Origin: Elusimicrobiota bacterium | GTDB taxonomy: Bacteria; CAYTYR01; UBA6262; DAOVJB01 | Assembly (NCBI GenBank): GCA_030673425.1 | Contig: DAOVJB010000002.1 | Coordinates: 1 to 23,465 of the forward strand | Direction: 5' to 3' | DNA: 23,465 nt | Part shown: positions 15,946 through 22,836 of the stretch, in pieces | Layout: the number at the start of each line of letters is the position of its first letter | How positions within the stretch are numbered: the first letter of the stretch is position 1 | The notes under the pieces: model-generated | The model's input: only the letters and a program-made list of their open reading frames with translations | The model's database searches: none | Told to the model about the DNA's origin: nothing | Translations under genes and position numbers: made by a program

Positions 15946-17241
15946 ATGTATTTTTTATATAATCTATTACTAATTTTATTTCTTGTTTTAACAGCACCGT
16001 TTTTTTTGTTTAAGATGCTTTTTTCTAAAAGATACAGGCAGGGAATTTGTGAAAGGTTTGGTTTTTTATCTAAAGAGATAAAGGAAAATTTATGTGAAAG
16101 TGATAAATATATTCTAATTCGCGCAGCATCAGTAGGAGAAGTCAAAGCCTGTAAGTTTTTAGTAGAGCGATTAAGGGAAAATTTTCCTGGGTATAAGATT
16201 GTTTTTTCTACGGTAACTCCGGAAGGATATAAGGTGGCAAGAGACTTAAATCTGGGAGATATCAGGATTTTTTCTCCCCTTGATTTCTCGTTTTGTGTAA
16301 GGAAAATTTTAAGAATTTTTAAACCCGATTTGTTCATTTTAATAGAGACCGAGATTTGGCCTAATTTAATAAAAGAGGCTAAGAAAACAGGTAGTAAAAT
16401 AATACTGGTAAACGGACGGATATCTAAAGGGAGTTTTAAGAACTATAAATTTATAAAGCCGTTATTAAAGAATGTTTTTAGATATATTGATGTTTTCTCT
16501 ATGCGTGAGGAGCAGGATAAAAGGCGAATAATAACTTTGGGAGCTGAACCTGATAAGGTTGTAATTTCAGGAAATATTAAATACGATCAGCTTATAGATA
16601 TTGAAACTAAAGCTGGAAATAAAGAAGCGATATATAAAGAATTCGGTCTGAAAGATAACGATTTAATCTTTGTTGCAGGAAGCACCAAGGAAGGCGAAGA
16701 AGAGATAATATTAAAAGCTTATCAAAAAGTATTAGAGAAATTTCCTAAATTGAGATTGATTCTAACACCAAGGCATCTTATGAGAGTCGGAGAGATAGAA
16801 AAGATATTCAGTAAATATAATCTTGAATATATTAAGAAAACAGATATTAGAAAAGATTCTTCTTCCGTTGCTGATACTGATGTTATCCTTTTAGATACCA
16901 TAGGAGATTTAATAAAAGCTTATACTATTGCCACAATCACTTTTGTCGGTGGCAGTCTTGTGCCTGAAGGAGGTCAGAATATTATGGAGCCGGCAAGTTT
17001 GGGGAAGCCGGTTCTGTTCGGTCCCTGGATGGAAAGTTTTTTTGAAACAGCTGAGTTACTCAAGAGAACAGGTGGAGCACAAGAAGTGAAAGACGTTTAC
17101 GAATTAGCAGATAAGATTATTCATTTTCTTTCTAATCCCAAGATAAGGACTGCTAAGGGAGAAGAACTTCGTAAGGCAGTTTTATCTATGCAGGGAGCAA
17201 CACAGAGGAATATAGATTTAATAAGGAAGGTAATGAATTGA
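15946..17241 (+). CDS. waaA: 3-deoxy-D-manno-octulosonic acid (Kdo) transferase WaaA
   Basis: GT30 enzyme that transfers one or more Kdo residues from CMP-Kdo to the lipid A precursor at the inner membrane. From ATG 15946 it has 431 residues. An N-terminal membrane anchor (about 1-25) leads into RYRQGICERFG (29-39), which includes the family's conserved Glu. Then come RAASVGEVKA (59-68), STVTPEGYKVA (88-98), PLDFSF (111-116), LIETEIWPN (132-140), LVNGRIS (154-160), LTPRHLMR (273-280) and VGGSLVPEGGQNIMEPAS (334-351). ATG 15946 has AAAGG seven bases upstream and matches where the family starts. A TTG at 15925 would add seven residues (MKIKGNQ) and lacks a good site. Whether it adds one, two or more Kdo cannot be read from the sequence. 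It overlaps the next gene by 4 bp. Confidence 0.95.
   Translation: MYFLYNLLLILFLVLTAPFFLFKMLFSKRYRQGICERFGFLSKEIKENLCESDKYILIRAASVGEVKACKFLVERLRENFPGYKIVFSTVTPEGYKVARDLNLGDIRIFSPLDFSFCVRKILRIFKPDLFILIETEIWPNLIKEAKKTGSKIILVNGRISKGSFKNYKFIKPLLKNVFRYIDVFSMREEQDKRRIITLGAEPDKVVISGNIKYDQLIDIETKAGNKEAIYKEFGLKDNDLIFVAGSTKEGEEEIILKAYQKVLEKFPKLRLILTPRHLMRVGEIEKIFSKYNLEYIKKTDIRKDSSSVADTDVILLDTIGDLIKAYTIATITFVGGSLVPEGGQNIMEPASLGKPVLFGPWMESFFETAELLKRTGGAQEVKDVYELADKIIHFLSNPKIRTAKGEELRKAVLSMQGATQRNIDLIRKVMN
17224..17230 (+). promoter_or_regulatory. Ribosome binding site for the TTG-started GT9 gene
   Basis: AGGAAGG lies seven bases before TTG 17238, inside the 3' end of waaA. It supports the TTG start and coupled translation through the TTGA overlap with the waaA stop. 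Confidence 0.55.
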
Positions 17242-18812
17242 GGATAAACAGATCCACGTTGGATCCAAAAGATATTAAGAAGATTCTCGTTATCAGGCTT
17301 AGTTCCTTAGGGGATGTGGTATTGACTACGCCTGTTTTTCGAAATATTAAAGAGGCCTGGGGAGAGGTTTTTATATCTGTTCTGGTAAAGAAAGAATATA
17401 CGGATGTTTTTAAGGGCAACCCGTATATTGATGAGATTATTCCTTTTGTTAAAGGAGAAAGTTTATTTTCGTATATAAAAGATATCAGGAAAAGAAACTT
17501 TGACCTTTTAATAGACCTGCATAATAACATAAGAAGTAATATAATCTCTGCTTTTTCAGGGATTAAACATAAGGTTAGGTACGATAAAGGTGTCTGGACA
17601 CGCAGGCTACTGGTCTTGAAGAAAATTATTTCTCCGGACTTAAGATTACATACTGTTGAACGGTATCTTAAGACATTAGAAGAACTGGGAATCGAACCTA
17701 AGTACAGGCAAACAGAGATATTTTTTCCTAAGGGAATGTCAGATATTAGACCGATAAATGTTGATTATAATGCTGATATTAAACGTATCCTTATAATCCA
17801 GACGGCATTTTTGGGAGATGTTGTTTTAACTATTCCGTTGATTGCTGCTGTTAAGAAAAAATTTCCTAAGAGTTTTTTGTCAGTTACGGTTATCCCTTCT
17901 ACAAAGGATGTATTAGAAGGTCATCCTGCTATTGACGAATTAATTGTTTTTGATAAGAATGGAAAAGATAGAGGAATAGTTCCTTTCCTCGGGTTAGTAA
18001 AGAAACTAAAAAAGCAACAGTTTGACATGACTATTTTACCTCATCGTTCATTCAAGAGTGCTCTCTTAGTCTGGCTTGCTCGTATTCCGCGTAGAGTCGG
18101 TTTTAATACAAGTCAGGGGAGGATTTTTCTTAATGAGATTGTTACTTATGATGCGACTAAGCATGACTTAGATAGAAATCTTGATTTAGCCAAAGAGATT
18201 GATATAGAGGTGGAAGATAAAGAAATTTTCATAAATACTGCCAAGGAAGACTGGATTTTTGTAGAGGAAATATTGCAGCAGGAAGGAATAGGCACAAAAG
18301 ATATAGTGGTTGGGATTAGTCCTGGTTCTGTCTGGTTTACCAAGAGATGGCTTGCTATAAGGTTTGCCGAGTTGGCTGACAGGATAATTAAAGAGCTAAA
18401 AGCAAAGGTAGTAATATTCGGAGGACATAAGGATATTGGATCAGTAAGAGAGATGGTCGAAGCAATGGGCGAAGAAGCGGTTAATTTAGCGGGTAAACTC
18501 TCATTAAAACAACTGGCTGCTTTTATAAAGCGGTGCCATGTTTTTGTGAGTAATGATTCAGGTCCTATGCATATAGCTGTAGCCGGGAAAGTACCTGTAG
18601 TCGCCATATTCGGTCCTACAACTAAGGAATTAGGATTTTATCCTTACGGAGAGGGTAATACAGTAATTGAAAAGGATCTGCCTTGCCGTCCATGTGGCTT
18701 ACACGGGGGAAATAGGTGTAAATTAGGCACGTTTGATTGTATGAGGTTAATTACTGTTGATGAAGTCTTTAATGCTGTAAAGAGCAAAATAAAACAAGTT
18801 CAAGAGGTGTGA
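17238..18812 (+). CDS. ADP-heptose:LPS heptosyltransferase-like GT9 protein with a duplicated N-terminal lobe
   Basis: Predicted LPS core heptosyltransferase (GT9, WaaC/WaaF/WaaQ type), 524 residues against the family's usual 320-360. The extra length is a second acceptor-side lobe. Residues 15-166 form an N-terminal GT9 lobe (ILVIRLSSLGDVVLTTPV, Asp-26), ending before any donor-binding domain. Residues 182-518 are a complete GT9 protein: ILIIQTAFLGDVVLTIPL with Asp-194, then the donor lobe with GISPGSVWFTKRW (359-371), FVSNDSGPMHIAVA (436-449) and the WaaF-like CRPCG/CKLG/CMR cysteine cluster (483-503). The two N-lobes are well diverged at DNA level, so the fusion is not recent. The frame is continuous, with no sign of a frameshift at the junction near 17745. 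The C-terminal unit is probably the active transferase; the first lobe may be a lost partner enzyme, a dimerisation element or a regulator. The sugar is inferred from context. Confidence 0.88.
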   Translation: MRINRSTLDPKDIKKILVIRLSSLGDVVLTTPVFRNIKEAWGEVFISVLVKKEYTDVFKGNPYIDEIIPFVKGESLFSYIKDIRKRNFDLLIDLHNNIRSNIISAFSGIKHKVRYDKGVWTRRLLVLKKIISPDLRLHTVERYLKTLEELGIEPKYRQTEIFFPKGMSDIRPINVDYNADIKRILIIQTAFLGDVVLTIPLIAAVKKKFPKSFLSVTVIPSTKDVLEGHPAIDELIVFDKNGKDRGIVPFLGLVKKLKKQQFDMTILPHRSFKSALLVWLARIPRRVGFNTSQGRIFLNEIVTYDATKHDLDRNLDLAKEIDIEVEDKEIFINTAKEDWIFVEEILQQEGIGTKDIVVGISPGSVWFTKRWLAIRFAELADRIIKELKAKVVIFGGHKDIGSVREMVEAMGEEAVNLAGKLSLKQLAAFIKRCHVFVSNDSGPMHIAVAGKVPVVAIFGPTTKELGFYPYGEGNTVIEKDLPCRPCGLHGGNRCKLGTFDCMRLITVDEVFNAVKSKIKQVQEV

Positions 18813-18814
18813 AT

Positions 18815-19912
18815 ATGAATATTATAGAGATTACAGATGAAACATGGGACAGTGGAATTACTAATTATGCTTTAATCTTATCAGCTGGTCTTAAGAGAAG
18901 AGGACATAATGTAGTATTTGTTGGACTTGAAGATAAACCCCCGGTCATTCAGGCAAAAAAGATATTTCTTAATGTCAGGTTTATAAAGTCCCGCAGAGAT
19001 ATTCTGAGGTTTATAAGGATTATCGAGGAAGAAAAGATTGATTTAATCAATGCTCATACAGGAAGCAGTCATGTCCTGGCTGTAGTGAGTTTACTGTTTG
19101 CGGCCAGGAAATTAAAGGTTGTCAGGACGCGGGGAGATGTCCGCCCTCCGAAAGATAATTTATTAACTAAACTTTTGTATTTTGGGACTTCCAAATTTAT
19201 TGCTGCGGCAGAGTTTATTAAAAATATGTATAAGGATATAGGTATCTGTGAGGAAAAGCTTATTACTATATATCAAGGAATAGATATAGATAAATTTTCT
19301 TCTCAAAGTAAATTGCATTCTTCGCTTTTTTCAAAAGGAAATAGAGAAAAAAGAATAGGAATTGTAGGAAGACTTGATCCTGTAAAAGGTCATTTTGGAT
19401 TCTTGAAGGCAATGGCTTTAGTAAGGGAAAAAATTAGTGATATTGAAGTTTTGGTTGTGGGTAAAGAAGAAAATGTTAAAGAGATAGAATTAAAACATCT
19501 TGCCAAGGACTTAAGTATTCAGAGAAATATTTTATTTATCGGCTATACAAAGAATGTTCCGGAAATTATGGCTAATTGTGCTATCGGAGTAATTTCTTCA
19601 GTAGCATCAGAAGCAACTTCAAGGGTTTTATTAGAGTGGATGGCTGCGGGTAAACCGGTTGTAGCTACTAAAATAGGTGTTATTCCTGAAATAGTTCAGG
19701 ATGGTGGTACTGGTTTTCTTGTTAGTCCGGATAATCCACAGGAAATGGCGGATAAGATTGTTTTTCTACTACAAAATAAGGATAGATTAGAAAGTATGCA
19801 GACACTTTCCAGAAAACTTATTGAAGAAAAATTCAGTGAGGAAATATTCATAGAAAAAACAGAACAAGTATATAAGGAAATGTTAGCTAATAAAACTAAA
19901 AATGAAACGTGA
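18815..19912 (+). CDS. GT4-family (GT-B) glycosyltransferase
   Basis: Retaining glycosyltransferase of the large GT4 family, 365 residues from ATG 18815. Residues 1-about 175 form the acceptor lobe, including RTRGD (104-108) and IYQGIDIDKF. The donor lobe begins at IGIVGRLDPVKGH (181-193) and holds the E-x7-E nucleotide-sugar motif in SEATSRVLLEWMAAGKP (Glu-266 and Glu-274), followed by VVATKIGVIPEIV. A GTG at 18809 overlapping the GT9 stop is possible, but GAGG at 18804-18807 is only one base from it and seven from ATG 18815, so the ATG is preferred. Its place after waaA and the GT9 gene suggests a sugar transferase of the LPS core. The sugar and linkage cannot be told. Confidence 0.88.
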   Translation: MNIIEITDETWDSGITNYALILSAGLKRRGHNVVFVGLEDKPPVIQAKKIFLNVRFIKSRRDILRFIRIIEEEKIDLINAHTGSSHVLAVVSLLFAARKLKVVRTRGDVRPPKDNLLTKLLYFGTSKFIAAAEFIKNMYKDIGICEEKLITIYQGIDIDKFSSQSKLHSSLFSKGNREKRIGIVGRLDPVKGHFGFLKAMALVREKISDIEVLVVGKEENVKEIELKHLAKDLSIQRNILFIGYTKNVPEIMANCAIGVISSVASEATSRVLLEWMAAGKPVVATKIGVIPEIVQDGGTGFLVSPDNPQEMADKIVFLLQNKDRLESMQTLSRKLIEEKFSEEIFIEKTEQVYKEMLANKTKNET

Positions 19913-20450
19913 GATATTACTTCATATATGTTGCGGGATTTGTGCAGGCCATAGCGTAGAGTATTTAAGAGATAAGAGATTTGAAATCAAAGGATTCTTT
20001 TATAATCCTAATATTTATCCTTTAGAAGAATATAAAAGACGTCTGGAAGTTGCACAGACAGTTGCACAGAATCTCGGCTTTGAACTCATAGAAGGACCTT
20101 ATGAGGAAAATGATTGGTTAAGAGAGACCAGCAAGTTAAAAGATGAACCTGAGGGTGGAAAAAGATGTTCGGTTTGCTTTGGAATGAGACTTATAAAGAC
20201 AAGTGATAAAGCCAATCAATTGAATATTCCCTATTTTACAACTACTCTTACAATAAGTCCCCATAAGAACACCTCTGTTATAAACAAGATAGGAAAACAG
20301 ATAAATCAACAATATTTCCTGGAGTATGATTTTAAGAAAAAAGACGGGTTTAGGAAGACTATGGAATTTGCTAAGAGGTTAAATCTTTACAGGCAGGATT
20401 ATTGTGGTTGTATATATAGTATGAAACAAAAAACTACAGGCAAGGAGTAA
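19902..20450 (+). CDS. queH: Epoxyqueuosine reductase QueH
   Basis: Iron-sulfur enzyme that carries out the last step of queuosine tRNA modification, reducing epoxyqueuosine; it is the non-homologous alternative to QueG. The 182-residue protein (formerly DUF208) has all the family marks: LLHICCGICAGH (6-17; Cys-10, -11, -14), FFYNPNIYP (32-40), DEPEGGKRCSVCF (81-93; Cys-89, -92), FTTTLTISPHKN (112-123), DFKKKDGF (143-150) and YRQDYCGCIYS (163-173; Cys-168, -170). These Cys residues provide the cluster and metal sites. It overlaps the upstream GT4 gene by 11 bp and is followed 3 bp later by the nitroreductase. It has no evident link to LPS, so it is probably a passenger in the operon. Confidence 0.95.
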   Translation: MKREILLHICCGICAGHSVEYLRDKRFEIKGFFYNPNIYPLEEYKRRLEVAQTVAQNLGFELIEGPYEENDWLRETSKLKDEPEGGKRCSVCFGMRLIKTSDKANQLNIPYFTTTLTISPHKNTSVINKIGKQINQQYFLEYDFKKKDGFRKTMEFAKRLNLYRQDYCGCIYSMKQKTTGKE

Positions 20451-20453
20451 AAC

Positions 20454-20972
20454 ATGAATGTTACGGAAGCGATTAAAAAAAGAAGAAGTGTTCGCAGTTA
20501 TCAGGATAAAGAACTAGAGCAAGAAAAACTAGAGCGTGTATTAGAAGCAGCAAGACTTGCACCATCTGCTAAGAATTTTCAGGAATGGCGGTTTATTGTT
20601 GTTAAAGACAAGAAGACCAGAAAAAAGCTTGCTGTGGCAGCCAATAATCAGACTTTCGTAGGACAGGCATCTGTTATTATAGTTTGCTGTGCCGAAACTG
20701 ATAACTACATTATGAGATGTGGTCAACTGACATATCCTATTGATGTAGCCATTGCTATTGACCATATGACATTAAAAGCAGTTGAAGAGGGGTTGGGCAC
20801 CTGTTGGATAGGGTCTTTCTATGAAGACCAGGTTAAGAAGATTCTTGAAATTCCGGAAGATATAAAAGTAGTTGAACTTTTGATTTTAGGTTATCCTGTA
20901 GATAAGGTTGAAAAAATTAAACATAGATTATCCTTAGAAGAGATAGTAATGTATGAGAAATGGTCTAAATAA
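20454..20972 (+). CDS. Nitroreductase-family FMN oxidoreductase
   Basis: Small NAD(P)H-dependent flavoprotein, 172 residues. The FMN-binding start is RRSVRSYQDK (10-19), followed by LAPSAKNFQEWRFIVV (35-50), GLGTCWIGSFYE (113-124) and LLILGYPVDK (142-151). The family normally acts as a dimer and reduces nitro compounds, quinones or flavins; some members have specific biosynthetic roles. A clear AAGGAG (about 20442-20447) lies before the ATG and overlaps the queH stop region, so queH and this gene are probably cotranslated. The natural substrate is unknown. A redox partner for QueH is conceivable from adjacency alone, but I see no sequence evidence for it. Confidence 0.9.
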   Translation: MNVTEAIKKRRSVRSYQDKELEQEKLERVLEAARLAPSAKNFQEWRFIVVKDKKTRKKLAVAANNQTFVGQASVIIVCCAETDNYIMRCGQLTYPIDVAIAIDHMTLKAVEEGLGTCWIGSFYEDQVKKILEIPEDIKVVELLILGYPVDKVEKIKHRLSLEEIVMYEKWSK

Positions 20973-20996
20973 AGAAGGGAAAAAGAAATAAATATA

Positions 20997-22091
20997 ATGG
21001 GATATAGAATTCTTCATATAAATACAGCAAAAACGTGGCGAGGCGGAGAGCAGCAGATGGTATATCTCGCTGGAGGCTTGCAGGAAAGGGGACATGAGAA
21101 TTTTATCGCCTGTCAGCCTGAAAGTGTGCTTAAACAGAGACTCTCATCTAAAGATATTTCTGTTATTACTTTACCGATGAGAGGCGAATGGGATCTTTTT
21201 GCTGTTGTTAGATTAGCTAAGATTATAAAAAAGAATAATATCCAGATTATTCACTTACATACTGCCCATGCACATACATTAGGGGCATTAGCAGCAAAAT
21301 CTAATCCTTCTTGTAGAGTAGTCCTGTCACGAAGGGTTGATTTTCATATACATAGTCTAATCAAATATAAAATGGGAATTGACAGAATAATTGCTGTTAG
21401 TGAAGGAATTAAAAAAGTCTTAATTGAAGATGGAGTAAATCCTGATAAGGTATCTGTTGTTCATGATGGAGTAGACTTAGATAGATTTGATAACTTAAAA
21501 GAGAATAATTATCTTTATGAAGAGTTCAACTTAGAAAAAGATACATCTGTTATAGGGATAGTTGCAGCATTGGCTCCTCATAAGCACCACGAGAATTTCT
21601 TAGAAGCAGCAAAAATCGTAAAAGGTGAATTTCCCAAAGCCAGATTCTTAATAGCAGGTGAAGGAGAATTAGAAGAGGAACTAAAACAACTCAGTAAAAA
21701 ACTAAACCTTGAAAATGAAATTGTATTCTGCGGGTTTAGAAAAGATATACCAGAACTAATCTCAATATTTGATATATTCGTTCTGTCTTCTTATTTAGAG
21801 GGTATGGGGAGTGTGCTTCTTGAAGCTATGGCTCTCTCTAAACCGATTGTAGCCACTAAAACAGGAGGCATACCGGAAGTAGTAAAGGATAAAGAAAACG
21901 GAATTCTTGTTCCACCTAGAGACCACCAAGCCTTAGCGACAGGAATAATATATCTATTGAAAAATGGACACATAAGAAAAAAAATGGGGAAAACAGGTAA
22001 AGAGATGCTTAAAGATTTCAGTGTGAGTAAAATGGTAGAGGGGACAGAAAAAATATATAAAGAAATAATGGTTGAAAAAAGTTATGATTAA
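20997..22091 (+). CDS. GT4-family (GT-B) glycosyltransferase, second copy
   Basis: Second GT4 glycosyltransferase, 364 residues. The N-terminal lobe starts ILHINTAKTWRGGEQQMVYLA (5-25), whose Gly-rich WRGGEQQ loop is typical of the acceptor side. IHLHTAHAHTLGALAA (85-100) and VHDGVDLDRF (155-164) follow. The donor lobe starts near IGIVAALAPHKHHENFLEAA (186-205) and carries the E-x7-E motif in EGMGSVLLEAMALSKP (Glu-268, Glu-276), then IVATKTGGIPEVV. It is clearly distinct from the GT4 at 18815, so it is not a recent duplicate. The start ATG lacks a strong Shine-Dalgarno at normal spacing; the nearest, AAGGGA at 20975-20980, is 16 bases away. It overlaps the next GT2 gene by 8 bp. It is probably involved in LPS core or surface glycan assembly. 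Confidence 0.88.
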   Translation: MGYRILHINTAKTWRGGEQQMVYLAGGLQERGHENFIACQPESVLKQRLSSKDISVITLPMRGEWDLFAVVRLAKIIKKNNIQIIHLHTAHAHTLGALAAKSNPSCRVVLSRRVDFHIHSLIKYKMGIDRIIAVSEGIKKVLIEDGVNPDKVSVVHDGVDLDRFDNLKENNYLYEEFNLEKDTSVIGIVAALAPHKHHENFLEAAKIVKGEFPKARFLIAGEGELEEELKQLSKKLNLENEIVFCGFRKDIPELISIFDIFVLSSYLEGMGSVLLEAMALSKPIVATKTGGIPEVVKDKENGILVPPRDHQALATGIIYLLKNGHIRKKMGKTGKEMLKDFSVSKMVEGTEKIYKEIMVEKSYD

Positions 22092-22836
22092 GATTAGTAC
22101 AATTATCATAACCAAAAATGAAGAAGATAATATCCGTAATTGTCTTGAGACTGTTAAGTGGGCGGACGAGATTATTGTTGTGGATGATTTTAGCCATGAT
22201 AAGACTTTGGATATTGTGCGGGAATATACAGGTAGGATTTATCGACAGGAATGGCTTGGTTATGGCAGACAGAAACAGTTTGCTGTTGATAAGGCAACTG
22301 GTGAATGGATTTTAAGTATTGATGCTGATGAAAGGGTTACTTCTGAGTTAAAATCTGAAATCTTAGATGCTGTTAAGGCTGAAGAGTTTTGCGGCTTCTA
22401 TATACCTTTTAAGTTTTTCTTTTTAGGCCATCTTATGAGGTTTGGTGGGTGCGGTAGGGAGAAGCATTTGAGGTTATTCAGGAAGGATAAAGGCAGGTTT
22501 GATGAAGAAGCTGTCCATGAAGGTATAAATGTAGATGGTGAGTTGGGAAAGCTTAAGAATTATATTCTTCATTTCAGTTATAAGGATAAAGAAGACTATT
22601 TTAAGAAGTTTAGAGAATATACGTCTTTAGATGCCGAGAAAAGGTTTAACTTAGGTAAAAAAGCAGGCTGGGGTCATATTATTTTATTGCCTTGCTGGGA
22701 ATTTATTTCCAGATTTATTTTCAAGTTGGGATTCTTAGACGGAGTTTATGGATTGCAGTGGGCTCTATATTCAGCCCAATATGTTTATGTAAAATATCTT
22801 AAATTGATAAGATTATATAATGAAAATAGAACTTAA
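22084..22836 (+). CDS. GT2-family glycosyltransferase, WaaE/LgtF-like
   Basis: Inverting GT-A glycosyltransferase of 250 residues, resembling the WaaE/LgtF group that adds glucose to inner-core heptose. The start is ISTIIITKNEEDNIRNCL (4-21), then VKWADEIIVVDDFSHDKT (24-41), the metal-binding DxD as SIDADER (78-84), LRLFRKDKGRFDEEAVHE (129-146) and a C-terminal hydrophobic, membrane-associated part (about 197-240). ATG 22084 overlaps the previous stop by 8 bp and matches the usual family start. A TTG at 22072 would add four residues (MKKV). No Shine-Dalgarno is obvious, so translation is probably coupled. Its end overlaps the next gene by 17 bp. Donor and acceptor are inferred from context. 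Confidence 0.88.
   Translation: MIKISTIIITKNEEDNIRNCLETVKWADEIIVVDDFSHDKTLDIVREYTGRIYRQEWLGYGRQKQFAVDKATGEWILSIDADERVTSELKSEILDAVKAEEFCGFYIPFKFFFLGHLMRFGGCGREKHLRLFRKDKGRFDEEAVHEGINVDGELGKLKNYILHFSYKDKEDYFKKFREYTSLDAEKRFNLGKKAGWGHIILLPCWEFISRFIFKLGFLDGVYGLQWALYSAQYVYVKYLKLIRLYNENRT

Noticed and set aside
17700-17790. Possible frameshift or assembly join in the GT9 gene
   Set aside because: The reading frame is continuous, the linker reads as normal protein, and the two lobes are diverged, so a collapsed repeat is unlikely; kept as a real fusion.
18146-18607. 153-codon open frame on the - strand inside the GT9 gene
   Set aside because: Antisense to conserved donor-lobe codons, with Ser/Thr/Ile-rich low-information translation; explained by codon use of the real gene.
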